Positions 21,921 to 33,910 of a stretch of 64,000 bases of DNA are shown piece by piece. Position 1 is the first letter of the stretch, and each line of letters begins with the position of its first letter. The notes beneath the pieces were generated by a model. That model ran no database searches. It was not told the DNA's origin and saw only the letters and a program-made list of their open reading frames with translations. A program made the translations under genes and the position numbers. Source of the stretch: Tretioscincus oriximinensis (lineage: Eukaryota > Chordata > Lepidosauria > Squamata > Gymnophthalmidae); contig JAJVDF010000140.1 of NCBI GenBank assembly GCA_022410635.1, positions 2,087,417 to 2,151,416 on the forward strand, written 5' to 3'.

Positions 21921-23505
21921 CAATTGGCAAATAATAGCAGCTGCTATGGACAGGAGACAACCAGGCAAACATCTTCACCAGTGCCATTTCTGCCTATTTT
22001 ATTCTCAGGAACACTGGAGCTGTAAAGGATAGGGAAAGGAACACTTTATCAGCATCCCAAATATTAAAAACCACAAATTCCTTTGCCAAAGAATGGAAAT
22101 TTAAAAGCTGCAACTAGTGAATCTTTAGTAACAGCACACTGCTTGGGTTCAGGCAAAAATTTTCTTTTTTCTTCTTGCTGTCAAAACCATCCCACTTTGT
22201 GTAAACTATATTCTCATCATGAATTGCAAACACCAGGGACATAGCGAAGGGCTGGAGCAGCTGGGGGTGACCCCAAATTCCATGTCCTAGTCATCAATTT
22301 GATGCTTCCCTCCTATCAAAGCAAACATTGGCATCTCCTCTTAGGCTTCATTTATGAGAGCTTTTTCCTGTCACTTCCAAAGTTAAAATAAAGGCTTTCT
22401 AGGTACCATTTGGAAACAAGGGAGGGTGCGGTGGCAGAGTTTTTGTGCCTTTCCCAATCATTGACCCAGACCGAAAGGCCTATATTTGCCCTCCCTTTAC
22501 TATGCCTGTAGCAGAGACTTTCCTTGTTTGGCCTCAATCTTAAATCAGTCACTTCTAAAGCCAAAGGACAGCTGTTGTGATTGGAGCTCATAGGAACAGC
22601 AAAAGGGCCAGAGTTGGCAAAGTGGGCAAAAATACCCACAAGGGAGGCCCTCATAGGGCATAGCATAGGTATTTTAGAGTCAAGGCATATGCCCTGACCC
22701 TTTCAGTTATCTTGTTTGCTTCCATTTGCCTCTAATTATCCTGAAAAAATTAAAAAGGCCACTTTAGAGACATTCACACCTGGGACAAATAACAAGATTT
22801 GCCTCCACTGCCGCTTCTCAACCCACCCTAGTTTGTGGTTAAGGAAATGGTGAGTTGGCTCCCAACAACACAGATACTACCTTTCCCAACAACACAACTA
22901 AAATAAATGGAACCATGGCTTTGAATTTATTTTTGTAACCCTCCTAGTACCTGCTAGTAAGGGGCAGGATAGAAATTCCAAACAAATAAATTGTTCTGTG
23001 TCTCCTCCCTTTGGATTCCTGTTTCCATAAATCCACTATTTCAGGTTCCTTCATCTGAGTTTTAGAAAGACAGACAGATAATTTCAGCGTGTTTCAGCCT
23101 TTTTCACACCTATCCAGCCCATATCCTCTATGCCTGACTGCTCCTTTGGGTGAAAACAGGTGACATATAGAACACAGAAAGGCTAGAAATGCAGCATTCA
23201 CGCTTTCTGTAGGACTGTTTCTACAATGGAGGAATCAATGATTGTAGACTATGTATAAATTAGTCCACACAAGCTAAGTTTAAGAATGTTTTTGGGGTGG
23301 TTGGGCAATAGTGAAGCAACTAACAATATCTGTATGTATGCATTGTTCAGGATAAGTGCTTGGACTATTGTTCTGTTAAAATGCACAAAGTCCCTTCATC
23401 CAGCTTTATTGGCAACAGAATATAAATGTCACAGATACATAAAAGTTATTTCTACTGAGAAAGGTTTCCACCAGAATATTCACGAGAATATATTTCTGCC
23501 TCTTC
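21921..23505. other. Intergenic, little recognised
   Basis: No gene was seen. A short LINE-like tail 'gggcaggatagaaattccaaacaaataaat' lies at 22910-22995. The remainder is unremarkable unique-looking DNA. Confidence 0.5.
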
Positions 23506-23508
23506 TGA

Positions 23509-23860
23509 GGCTGCGCGCACAGAGCATTTTTCTACCTCGTTCAATCAACCCGCAATAAATGCCGTTTTTCCCTGGAATAAACTATTGCTCGGATATTCAG
23601 ACATCTTTCTGGAGGACCCTCGTACTCTCACGTGTGTATGAGTGTGCACAATTATACACAAGATGTTAAAACAAGTGAGAAAGCAGCAGTTGTTTCTATT
23701 GGCTGTTTCTCAGACTGAACTGCCACAAGATCAATGAGCGATGTTATGGAACTGGGGCATTGATCATGGAATATACAGGTTTGGTGCGCATGAACACACA
23801 ATTGCTATATTCCAAAATATAGCTTTGTAGCAGTTTTTAAGTCGTCGTGTGCACGCAGCC
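23509..23860 (+). mobile_element. Harbinger-like MITE, copy C
   Basis: The ends are GGCTGCGCGCACAG and the inverse of GTGTGCACGCAGCC. The flanking trinucleotides are TGA and TTA, a possible decayed 3-bp duplication. It is co-linear with copy A and inverted relative to copy B. Confidence 0.8.
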
Positions 23861-23919
23861 TTATCTTATTTCTTGTTTCTTATATTGTGTATTAGCTTTG
23901 GTGATGAAGGTTTTTTTTC

Positions 23920-24052
23920 TTTTTACTGTCTCCGTGTAGCTGTTGATTTTATGGTTTTATTAGTTTTTAATATTTAAATTGCTTTTTACTTATTTATTGA
24001 AATCCTCCAAGAGAACTGTTTGTAATAGGGTTGTATATAAATGTCATAAATA
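23920..24052 (+). mobile_element. Degraded LINE 3' tail
   Basis: 'ggttttattagtttttaatatttaaattgc..gtaatagggttgtatataaatgtcataaataaa' has the layout of an L2-like 3' UTR end. Confidence 0.45.
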
Positions 24053-25735
24053 AAAACCCTATTTCCTCTGACAGTAATTCAGACTTGCAACCTGTAATTT
24101 CAAATCATAGTCCTGCCTCTGTACATAGCCAAGGCCTTTCCTTTTAAGCCATATGGGGGAATCAGAAGCATTCGGCCTACCTTTAGATTCCTCAGGAATA
24201 AGTTCGTCAAGGTGATGCTTTTAAATCTTTGCAGATTAAGCATTTAAAAACAATCCAAATGGTATTTTTATTTGCACAGTTGGCAAGTATGGTTTCCTCC
24301 AGACATCAGCCGAAAAGCAGTCAATCAAGTGATATTCCAGAATAAACAGATTTGGAANGGTCGCTTGTCCTCCTTACAGCTGAGCAACAGTGTAGGGTAA
24401 ACTCAAGCACTTCTCTTCTTCTGGCTTTTGAGTATAATATCTCACCACATCCAGCCAGGTATTTCACAAATGTAAAATACCTGGAAGTGCACAATTGGTG
24501 CTGTGCATGCATGTGGAGCCAACATTTTGGGATTCTGTTTATGCACATCACCTCCTCCTACAAGGCACCCAGCAGGATTGACTTCACGGAAGCCGAGTAA
24601 GATTTATAGCCCTTTTATTAGTAGCAGCAGCAGACAAAGAAAAACAGAAAAACTCACATAAAGTAAGTTCAAGCAGTGCCAGACAAAAAGTAAGCAAAAT
24701 TATTGGCCAGGAAGATTCAGGAACTGTAGACTGGCAAAAGTAAAGCCAGTTGTGAGCAACAGTTGAATGTTGCAGTATATCCCTATTTCCAACTCCCCTG
24801 GCTAGTCACAGGTAGAATAAGATGGGATTTATGGAATGTTGCTGGGTATATTTGGGTTCACTAAACCCCAAGACCGATGGTTCCTCTGCATCTGATTACG
24901 ACTTACTTAATAAATACACCCTACTTGTTTCACAAATTCTTCATCAAAGCCAAGAGGATCAACAGGCATCTTCACATCTGAATACTCACTTGATGTGGAA
25001 GGCATCATGACAATCCAGACCTTTTTTGTGCTGCTATCATGTTCATGGCATAAAAGAATTGAAAGCACCCTGCTTGGGTACAGCCTAAGTCTTTAATTGA
25101 AAAGGGTATAGTTATTTCTAGTAGGATACATTCAATCACCTCTTCTTCATTTTACAAAGTTAAGTTTAAATTTGGCTCAGTCCAAAACATTTGCACTTGT
25201 GTTACCACTGTATACTATTTGACTGATTATCTTTCCACTGTTGTGAGGCCTCTAGACATATAACAAGACTAGTCTAAATTGAGAAGGGAAAAGAATACCT
25301 GTCAACTCAAGATATGGAGTCATTTATAATTTTTAGCAGTCTGCCTTCCAAAGATGTTGTAGAATTAACTTTAGATGGTTCTTTNGGTGTATCATCTCTT
25401 TCTTTAGAAAAAATTCATCTGCATTTTACAAATACTAAACACATTAAAAGACATACTGAAGAAGTTTCAGTCAGAAACATAGATGAGAATCATCTAGGGG
25501 GGACTTTAACCCAGTGATAGAACAGCTGTACACTAGAAATTCTGTTCAAATCCTGGTATAGGCGTGTAATCACTTGGAAGTTGCTTTTGACATTCCAATT
25601 GTTCTAAGACTTCATGTCTCATCAGGCCTCCTCACGGGTGAGACTGAATAATGCTTGGAGTCCAGCAAGGTCTGAGAAGTCCAGATTATGTAGACCTGGT
25701 CTCTGTGGAATGGCAGAGACTTCTTCTATCTCTTT
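24053..25735. other. Intergenic, nothing firm
   Basis: No gene was recognised. A small hairpin occurs at 24452-24483 (CCAGGTATTT..AAATACCTGG). A possible degraded tRNA-like SINE head with a B-box-like GTTCAAATCC lies near 25500-25560. Confidence 0.45.
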
Positions 25736-25737
25736 GC

Positions 25738-25812
25738 CAGTTTTGTCTAAATTTGGAAGTTAAGCAGTATGTTGACATTTGGATGGAAGACTATTTGAGA
25801 ATATTGGATGCC
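25738..25812 (+). mobile_element. 5S-rRNA-derived SINE (5S-Sauria type)
   Basis: 'ttgtctaaatttggaagttaagcagtatgttgacatttggatggaagactatttgagaatattggatgcc' aligns along the 3' half of 5S rRNA (GTCTGATCTCGGAAGCTAAGCAGGGT.., then ACTTGGATGGGAGACC..GGAATACC..GGTGC). It is a diverged SINE copy, not a functional 5S gene. Confidence 0.8.
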
Positions 25813-26011
25813 AATGGTAAGAGAAAAATATATTGGAAGGAACTATATATAACAATTGATCATTATCATCTTCATAAACCACATGAGTGATGACCACACA
25901 CACTTTTTCTGGCCATTTTTAAGTCTGAGACCCAAGATATCCCATCCATTGTATGCCTGCACTAAATGACATTTTTATGCATTGGGACCAGGCTCTCTCA
26001 AGTAGGTTTAA

Positions 26012-26179
<168 letters not shown>

Positions 26180-26316
26180 TCCATCGACTATATCATAAAT
26201 ATAAAACACAGAATAAAACCAGTAAAACTCACTTATCCATAAAGCAACTATAGTAAATAGATCTACATTTAAAATTATTTAAAAACAGTTAAAACAATTA
26301 AAAGTTGGGTTAAAAC

Positions 26317-26516
26317 TAGGCTGACCAGATAACCCCTTTGGGGGGGGGAGGTTGAAAACCCATTTTTGGGGTGCCTCTCGGTTTTTCCTGAGGGAAAAAA
26401 AATTAAAAAAATCGAAAACAAATATTTTTTAAAACTTTTCCTCAGAAAAAACTGGGAGGCACCCCAAAACTGGGTTTTCAACACACACACCCCAAAGGGG
26501 TCATCTGGTCAGCCTA
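26317..26516. mobile_element. hAT-like palindromic MITE (TAGGCTGACCAGAT), copy 1
   Basis: A 200-bp near-perfect foldback: TAGGCTGACCAGATAACCCC at the left and GGGGTCATCTGGTCAGCCTA at the right, with the inner arms 'gaaaaccc.ttttggggtgcctc' mirrored as 'gaggcaccccaaaactgggttttc'. The flanks GTTAAAAC and GTTAAAAA match at 7 of 8. Confidence 0.9.
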
Positions 26517-27619
26517 GTTAAAAAAGTAAGTAAATCTATATTCCCCCAGTTATAAATGTAGTTCTAATCCTATTAGCCTTAGCTATAAACGCCGCTATGC
26601 ACTGGTTGCATTATCCCTTCTCTATGGAGTGCTAATACAATGTATCAACAACTTGAGACCTGCTGAAATATATTATACCAGTAGATGCTGCCATTATTTT
26701 AGAGCAAAAGCACTAAAAAGGCTTCAAAAAATTAAAAAGACAAATGTGAAGTTTGCCACTGATCCCCTGCTGCTTTAAACTTCACCCTCCCACCTTGAAA
26801 GAAATGACTGTTGCAGAGCCAATCAGAAGAAGAGATAGCATCATTTGATCACACCCCTTCTGCCCAGATTTGTTCAAAGCTATGAACAGGAATAGTGGTA
26901 TGTGGGCAACCAACATTATAAAATCAAAATGGCTCAGGGATTCTTTGTGACCATTAAAACACTTTAAATAGAGATGTGTGACCATGGTTGTGGTATAGGT
27001 CCACTGAAGCCACAGGCTGTAGAAGACAACTCCATCTGATAACTAAAGTATCTCTCCCAATCAAGGTGTTTTGGGCAATAGCTAGGATGTAGCTAAACTG
27101 GCTAAAGTTGATGAAGTTTGTAACATGGGGACTCCCAGTTGTTGCATTCAGGCTTCTAAGTGGAACTTTTTCCAAGAAATAAGGTTTTTACAAGCGTCGG
27201 TGGTGAAGTAAGACTATTTAATTGTCCTTTTAAAATAATTAACCCATGTCCTTTTTGCACTAGGCCATATTCTAGATTATAACCTGAAATAAGGACCTTC
27301 CATTTACATGCTAATGCAGGCTAATGCAGGCCCCAGGCATAATCTGTCATAGGCTATATTCCTATGCATGAGATACTGTACTTTGAAATCACACATGTTC
27401 AGCCTTCCACACACTTTAAAGCTCTTTACCNGGCAGTAAATAGACTCTTTATGTATGCAAATTGTAAAAATCTCATTGGTTCTTAGAATGCAGAGACTGC
27501 CTGGGAATAGTAGGTAGAGTCGAAGAGAATTCTGGGGATTGTAGTTAGAAAAGTACAGCAGTCCCTTCTGCGGCTCATCATTCAAAGGCAGCTGGATGGC
27601 AGGGTAAAATGAGGATGAG

Positions 27620-27822
27620 TAGGCTGACCAGATGAGCCCTTTTTGGGGGGGAGGGGTTTGAAAACCCGGTTTTGCGGTGCCTCCTGATTTTTCCTGAGGA
27701 TAAAAAAAGAAAAAAAATTAAAAAATCTTTTTTTGAAAAAACTTTTCCTCAGCAAAAACCGTGAGGCACTCCAAAACTGGGTTTATACCCCCCCCCCCCA
27801 AAAAAAAAGGGTTCATCTGATC
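27620..27822. mobile_element. hAT-like palindromic MITE, copy 2 (3' end lost)
   Basis: The left end TAGGCTGACCAGATGAGCCC and the full inner palindrome ('gaaaacccggttttgcggtgcctcc'/'gtgaggcactccaaaactgggttt') are intact, but the right end stops at TTCATCTGATC, so the terminal repeat and duplication are lost there. Confidence 0.82.
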
Positions 27823-28252
27823 TTTTTAAGCAGTTTCAAAGCTGTTCAAACAGGTGGGGATGCAGCCATAGTCTGTACTAGGCTGCAGACAACAGGTTCC
27901 TATTCTAGGATATAATCCAAATTAAGACCCAATGAAAAAAGGGCCTTTTTTCTTTCAACGTGTGCATTGAGTTCTTGGGATAATAAACAGAACTGCCTCA
28001 CATACTTCAGAATGTGGTGAGATATATAGGGGCAGAAGCAGATCTTTCATCATAGTCATCTTCCAATCTCTTATTCTGGTAGAATCGTGGATTATAAGAC
28101 CTCAAATGGGTTATTTTTACTTTTCAAACTTTTCTTTTTTGCATGGGTTCGAAATGACCTCCCTGGGATCACTTTCATTGTTCTTAAAGCACAATGAATT
28201 GTTGCTTCAGTGATGATGATCAACAAGGGGAAGTATTTGCATCTATCCAAGC

Positions 28253-28282
28253 AGGAAGGAAGGAAGGAAAGAGAGAGAGAGA
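28253..28282 (+). repeat. Short GGAA/GA purine microsatellite
   Basis: (GGAA)n followed by (GA)n, immediately 5' of a MITE and about 800 bp upstream of the NXPH3 start. Confidence 0.85.
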
Positions 28283-28291
28283 GGCCTGATC

Positions 28292-28423
28292 ACACATCTA
28301 CTTTTAAACCCTCTTCAGTCCTGAAGAATGAATTTTACTCCGTTTCTTTTTCTGAACCCAACTATGTGGAGGAACAATTAAGCTTATCCTTCAAAACTCA
28401 AAAAGATTTAAAAGTAGATGTGT
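28292..28423. mobile_element. TIR MITE 'ACACATCTACTTTTAAA', near the NXPH3 promoter
   Basis: A perfect 17-bp terminal inverted repeat: ACACATCTACTTTTAAA at 28292-28308 and its inverse at 28407-28423. Subterminal 'cttcagtcctgaag' and 'ccttcaaaactcaaaaag' are also inverted. Closely related to 56331-56452. It lies about 650 bp upstream of the NXPH3 ATG. Confidence 0.88.
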
Positions 28424-28857
28424 AACCAGGGAAAGAAATAATTCCTGTATCCAAATCAAGATCCTCCGTTTTCTTTCTAGCAAGCTTCCTGCCAAAGGAA
28501 ATCTGCTTCCTTTTTTCCACACACGCCCAACTCATGCAAATTCTACCAGCTGTTGCTGTCTCCTGTGCCCGTGGTCTTTCACCTCCCTGTTGGCCTCCTT
28601 CCCTAGATGTTGGCCTAACCATGCAGGATTAGCCAGTTCCATATCTTTTGACCAATTGCTTTGTTAAGTTCTTAGTGCAGCGCTGAGTTTCTAAGTTGGC
28701 AGAAAAACAGGCAGGCAGGCAAGGGTTAAGGCAGGGCTCGGCTGCTCCAGTGGTGGCACCTGTCAGTGGGAGGGAGCTAGTGGAGAGCAGAGCGAAGGAC
28801 CGGAGAGAGTTTTACCAGAGTCTCCAGCAAGGCAGGGAGCAGCCAGGAGGCAGCCCC

Positions 28858-28884
28858 ATGGAGGTCTCCAGCTGCAGAGGGTGA
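28858..28884 (+). CDS. Upstream ORF 1 in the NXPH3 leader (8 codons)
   Basis: ATG at 28858 reads MEVSSCRG and stops at TGA 28882-28884, about 190 bases before the NXPH3 start. The context CCCCATGG has C at -3 but G at +4, which is moderate. It could reduce or regulate initiation at the main ATG if it lies in the transcript, which is inferred. The peptide itself is unlikely to be functional. Confidence 0.35.
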   Translation: MEVSSCRG

Positions 28885-28942
28885 AAAAGGCTTCATTTTT
28901 GCTCTTTCCTGGCTGGAAAGAAGCTGTCAGACCAAACCTGGA

Positions 28943-28957
28943 ATGGGGAAAACCTAG
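28943..28957 (+). CDS. Upstream ORF 2 in the NXPH3 leader (4 codons)
   Basis: ATG GGG AAA ACC TAG, in the good context GGAATGG (G at -3, G at +4). It ends 120 bases before the main start, so reinitiation would be possible. It is a regulatory candidate only. Confidence 0.3.
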   Translation: MGKT

Positions 28958-29077
28958 GAGGCCAGAGGCCAGATTATAAACAGCAACAGCAGCAGTAGCA
29001 GCATCAGCATCAGCAGCAAGGAAGCACAACAGATCTTCCAGATATCGATAAGAGGGAAGCGAAGAAGCTGGAGGAAA

Positions 29078-29134
29078 ATGCAGCTCACACGTTGCTGCTT
29101 CATATTCCTCATCCAGGGGAGCATTTATCTACTG
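29078..29134 (+). CDS. NXPH3: Neurexophilin-3, coding exon 1 (signal peptide)
   Basis: This exon encodes the first 19 residues, starting MQLTRCCFIFLIQGS. That is the hydrophobic core of a secretory signal peptide, and it closely resembles the start of NXPH3 as I recall it from mammals. The exon ends after CTA CTG with a consensus GTGAGT donor at 29135-29140, so the intron is phase 0. The ATG has A at -3 (GAAAATGC), a good vertebrate start context, and it is the first ATG in this frame to lead into the exon. Joined to the acceptor at 51397 it continues as V-I-C-G-Q-D, the neurexophilin-3 sequence after the signal core. The joint L-L-V-I appears one residue longer than the mammalian protein I remember, which may be a real difference or a lapse of memory. 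Confidence 0.9.
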
Positions 29135-31899
29135 GTGAGTGACCAATGGCCTGGGGAAAGGCGGGAGGGTGAAATGCCCTTGGATGTGCCTAGAACACAA
29201 AGGCACAGGGCAGCTGCCGATAGAAACCCCTAGCCTACCATTTGCTATGTCTAAGTAATTGTGTAGTTTGTTGTTTTTGTAGCACTTGCTGTGTGTATCG
29301 TGATTTGCCTGGGCTTAATCTTGTCCTTCGATCAACTTTGCCAGCTGTCGGGGACACAGCAGCCTAGAGATAGTAGGGTTCAAATGACCGTCCAGCCTTG
29401 CCCCTTCGTGCCACTCACCCAGGCTGATGGGTTGAGAATTCCCGACGTCTTCGGCTCTTGTGTCCTCAAAAACAGGGAAGGCTCTGTATACTCAAACTTC
29501 TCTTTATTTTTTAGGATCTTTCCTCCCCTGTCTGTCTATTACAGAGAAACAGAGCGAACAGCAAAAGTTTTAAACAAATCAAGAATGATAAAAGTAAAAG
29601 AAACTAATTCTTTGGGAGGGGGGCGGGGGAGGGGTTGTTGTCGTTTTTAAATAGAAGACACGTAAATAGAATTCTAATCAGCATGGAGCTTTTAAAAATT
29701 AACAACATTCAAATCCTCCTAGCCATGTAGAGAAGTGCCTGAAGCAATTTCTTGTCTGTGATGGCTCTGAGTCAGGATTCAACCAAAGGTGAAAGAGAGG
29801 GTAAGAGAAGGTGGCCAGGCTGCTGCCCCAAGATGTAATAACAGGGTATGAGACAGAAAAAGATTATCAACATAAAGGGCTGCCTGAAGGAAGCCACAGA
29901 AGCCACAAAGCCACTAACTCCTCACAACAGGAGACAGGAGCATAGCCCAGGTTACTCTTGTAAGGTTCCTGGAACAAAACTGGAAAGTCACTAGTCCTGC
30001 TTCCTGTACTTATGATGGCTCCCTATGCCCAAGAGGGGTGACTCCTGGGACTCAACAAGTCTCCCAAATCCAATGGGACAGGAAATGAAGCTGCTGAACA
30101 TCAAATGAATAATAGAGGCACCTGAGATCATACTTGCCTGCTTTCTTGACAATGCAGATTCAAGCACATCAAAAGCCCATAATGAGCCAAAGTTAACTCA
30201 GGCGACTGAAAACCATTTTCAGTATCCTCTACAAGATGTACAACCTCATTCCCATGAGCCTATTTTAAATAGCAGCTGGAACATGGCAAAAAAAAAGAAA
30301 AGAAAAGAAAGGCAAATCAGGTGGAGAGGCAGTAAGAAAAGAAGAGATTTCAAAGACCGGCTGCAGATGCATCATTTACTTTATACACCAACAAAATATA
30401 TCGCTCTAAGTGATGTTGCTTTCTTATGCTGCTTCCCAGAGGCATTCTTCTCGGGCCCTTGGAAAACAGCATATTCAGCGAGACGAGTCTTTTTTGGTCA
30501 GACCCATTAGAGTCTGTATCAGCGTTTTTCCACAAAACCTTTCACCTTAAAGCTTTGCAGCTGCAAGTTCAAATTGTGTTGCTTAGACTTTATTTTGTGG
30601 AAACAAAAGGAGATAAGGCTGCTGGCACTGATTTCAAATAAATAATTTCCCCAAACCCACCAATTGTGCCTGAAGAAGTAGACTTAATCCACGAACGATT
30701 ATTCCACCTTCCTTTTTCTTATTAGCCTCTCAGATGGTACAAGATTCCCTTGTGAGAAATTCTCAAACAAGAATCACTAACGTTTAGAGCTGAGGTTTAT
30801 TTGGGCTTTGGGGAGCAAGCCTTAGACAGCTCCCCATACCCAATTCATTTTCCCCTGCCCATGGGTTGGGGACTTAAGATACTTTGTAGATGATATTGGA
30901 ACATGCTTGAGAACCACATAAGCCACCACCTGGAGGGGTAATGGTGAGAATTAGGCTGAGATTTTGCAGGTATTCCTTAAATTTCCAAGCATCAGAAAGG
31001 ACATAATTTGATCTGCAGGGATTGGCACTGACAAGGAACAATTTTCCAACAAAAAAGGCATTGTTAATACCCCCTTTGCCTGCACTCTTAATCATTATGC
31101 ACACAATTGTTATTGCTGGACCTGCAAGCACTTCAAGATGTATGCACACACCTAATTTTATTTTTTTCATAACCGTTGCAAGGGTCACAAATACTGAAGC
31201 CTGTTCTGGTTACTGTTCCATGCAGGGGCACACAGATCTGAACTCCTACTCTTGTTCCCTAATCTTTTTGTTGTTCTGTACAAACACACACATGCATACT
31301 TTGAAGTAACCCACAGGGAAATGAAATCAGAGTTTTCTTTGGCAACACACCACCCTTAATCCCTATGGGTCTGGCATGGTTACGTCTTCTTCCAAATGCT
31401 GCACCCATTGGGACTGGGAAGTTGTCAGAATGCAGGGGTTTTATCTTCTCTTGTGCTGTACTTATCTCCAGTTCCGTTTCTTCTCCATCCAGACATTGTT
31501 TTCAGAAAATTAAAACAAACACCTTCAATTCCAGATCTTCAAAATTTAAAATCTTCATATATTTGAAAAGAGCTTACTAAAAGGGAAGGCACTTCTGTCT
31601 GCTGTAATTATAGCTTTCAGAGTTGGGAATAAACCGAGAGAAACCTCTTGAGGGTAAGCATGTGACGTTGCCATGTAGTGCATCAGCGAACCAGTCCATC
31701 TAGCCAAGAGATACCTGCTGTAACCCGCAGGATGCCAGGTAAGAGGTAGTCCTCAACTGAGAAAAGGGGATTTTATGTCTGGTAGATGTCTTTTACCTCC
31801 ATCCTGTGTTCTCTCTGGACACTGGCACAGGTTGATGGAGACTGAAGCCCAACTGCATCCAAAAGTCCCTCATCCCTAACTGGATCATCAAGATGGAAG

Positions 31900-31977
31900 C
31901 CTTCAAACAGAAGGAGGATAATTATCTGTCTGAGGGAGACTCAATGATCCTTCCAATGCTTTCATTCTATGATTCTC
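31900..31977 (+). mobile_element. CR1 LINE 3' tail fragment
   Basis: 'ttcaaacagaaggaggataattatctgtctgag..gactcaatgatccttccaatgctttcattctatgattct' is the classical CR1 terminus, about 80 bp retained. Confidence 0.8.
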
Positions 31978-33054
31978 CTTAGATTTGCTGATGTGGATCC
32001 TTCTCTGATAATCAGAAAAGAATACCATGCTCTTTTTTATTTCAGGGTTACCAGAAAAAAAGCAGACAGCAGTGCTGCATCATTAATCGGAGTGTCAAAG
32101 AGGAAATCCCAGAAGATGCAGCTCTTTAGTATTGCTAAAATTTCCTCCTTCACACATTGCTGCCTTGCTTTTTTCTGGTAAGCCTAGGAGGAAATATCTG
32201 AATCTCTATAAAATTATTTCCCCTTTTAGTACAAGCCCATGTAGAGATAAGAAGAAATCCAATGTAGAATCTTTATATTGAAGGGGCAGGGGGAGAGATA
32301 TCTTGGCCTTAAGACTTTTCCATTTTTGTCAGCTTTCTGAAGCTAGAATCATGGATCCAGAAAATCATTATAAGTCACCATGATCTCCTTGCTTCAGGGA
32401 GAAATCACCCATAACCCTGAGAAGTGTTTATCCACCCACAGCACAAATGTTCCTCCAACAAAAGAGAATTCACCAGGTCATGAAAACACTCTCATTTATC
32501 ATCAAGCACTTTCTCCTCATAGTTGCTGAAATCGTCTTCCCTGCAAGTTGGTTTAAGTCCATAAAGCTTTTAAGTAATTTTAATTTAAAGTTGGACTTAC
32601 ACTAATTTGTCCTGGTGTGCTATTTTTTCTCTCTCCCATTGAAACTAAAGAATGATTATTTTGCTGTGTTTTTATGTTTATGAGGCAGGCCTGCAGCTAA
32701 TCTTTGAGAGGGGAGGATGGATGGAACAAGGATCTGATTTAAAAAATAAGCTTTTGTTCCCACTTTCCAGATGAGAAAACTGAGTCTAATTTCCTCAGCT
32801 GAGAGCCCATTTCCTAAGCCTTCCAAATCCTGTGGAACAATTCCATATCTATTTCACTTTCTTGTTCATACCTATCCTTTGGTTGTCAATACTGCTTCGT
32901 GTATATAAACTAAAATTACAATATGAAAAGGTGGATGTTGCTCCTACTTCTTTAATATTGTATTCAACTATTAAAGGAGCAGGGGACTTAAACCCATCTT
33001 TACAGGCTAATTCTAGTTTACAGTTGTTGTTGTTGTTGCTATTGGGCCCATCAA

Positions 33055-33232
33055 GTCTTCCCACTGCAGCTCACTGGCAGAGCAGACATTCTAGGAAGCA
33101 AGAAGTTGCCAGTTCAATGGCAAACCTCTTCTGTACCTTTGCTATGAAAACTGTATAGAGGTTCCTTGGCAGCACCCATACAGTCAACCAGGAGTCAAAC
33201 ATGACTTAGTGGTACCCAACCAAAACAATAAC
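33055..33232 (+). mobile_element. Sauria-type SINE (Bov-B-like tail)
   Basis: 'caatggcaaacctcttctg..ttccttggcagcacccatacagtcaaccaggagtcaaacatgacttagtggtacccaacc' follows the SINE body and Bov-B-derived 3' tail consensus 'gggtcgccatgagtcggaatcgacttgacggcac'. Confidence 0.7.
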
Positions 33233-33441
33233 CATCAACCTGAAGCCTGGATAACTGCATGGCCATCTCCATAGGTATGTTTTCTTGTCAGAGTTACCAT
33301 AAAAGTTTTATTGTCTGACGAGTTACCATAGCTGATGACAAAAGGATGGATCTTATAAGAACAGGAAGATCTTCCAGCTCAGATACCATTAGAGAGCTTC
33401 AGCTAAGATGCTTGCAATCCTGCTAGTAGCAAAATATCAAC

Positions 33442-33720
33442 ATGATTAGAAGAAGAAGAACTGGGTTCTTATACCCCACTTTTCTCACCTTTCAAAGGGA
33501 CTCAAAGCGGCTTACAAGGGTATTTTGCCTGAAGGCTGACATTCTATCTTCCCCACCAGGCTCTGGTGGTTCCCATGTATCTACTTGCAGTCATTGCAAT
33601 TTCTTGCAATTCATGCTTTCGAATAGCTGGGTTGGCTAGAGCTACAGGCTAATGGAAGGTGCTCACCCCTCCCCACGTCCCACACAGGGCTTCGAAACCC
33701 CATCTCCCAGCTGATTAGGT
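33442..33720 (-). mobile_element. tRNA-derived squamate SINE (minus orientation)
   Basis: On the plus strand it begins with the inverted tail 'agaagaagaagaactgggttcttataccccacttttctc', then 'gggactcaaagcggcttaca', and ends near 'cagctgattaggtggtt', the inverse of the SINE head. It abuts a plus-orientation SINE at 33706. Confidence 0.72.
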
Positions 33721-33910
33721 GGTTTGAATGTCAGTCTAGAACTCAGGAAGCCATGGTTCCAATCTGTACTCAGCCCCAGAGCTCATGGGAAGATGTTGGG
33801 TCAGTTCAGTTCCAAGCTAAGTGACTTACTTCACAGATGCAAGTAGGAAAAAGCATAACAACCCACTGCCTTGAGTTCCTCAGTGGAAGAACAGAATACA
33901 AATGTAAAAA
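33706..33910 (+). mobile_element. tRNA-derived SINE (plus orientation)
   Basis: 'ggtggtttgaatgtcagtctagaactcaggaagccatggttccaatctgtactcag' is the tRNA-like head (B-box-like GGTTCCAATC), followed by the body and the 3' 'aacccactgcc..tcagtggaagaacagaatacaaatgtaa'. Confidence 0.65.

Larger units (their letters stand above)
28620..29077 (+). promoter_or_regulatory. NXPH3: NXPH3 promoter-proximal region and 5' UTR
   Basis: Unlike its surroundings, this stretch is GC-richer, free of recognisable repeats and dominated by purine-rich and CAG-rich sequence, as expected for a neuronal-gene leader. A CCAAT box lies near 28650 and an E-box CACCTG near 28758. No convincing TATA box was seen and the transcription start cannot be fixed from sequence. 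The leader just before the ATG contains an imperfect CAG/CAGCAT repeat (about 28980-29025). Two short upstream ORFs lie inside it. Confidence 0.55.

Noticed and set aside
25738..25812. Functional 5S rRNA gene
   Set aside because: Only part of 5S is present and it is heavily diverged; a SINE explains it better.
29291..29650. 119-codon frame just after exon 1
   Set aside because: It is within the intron, has no similarity I recognise, and has no sensible splice-site pairing with NXPH3.
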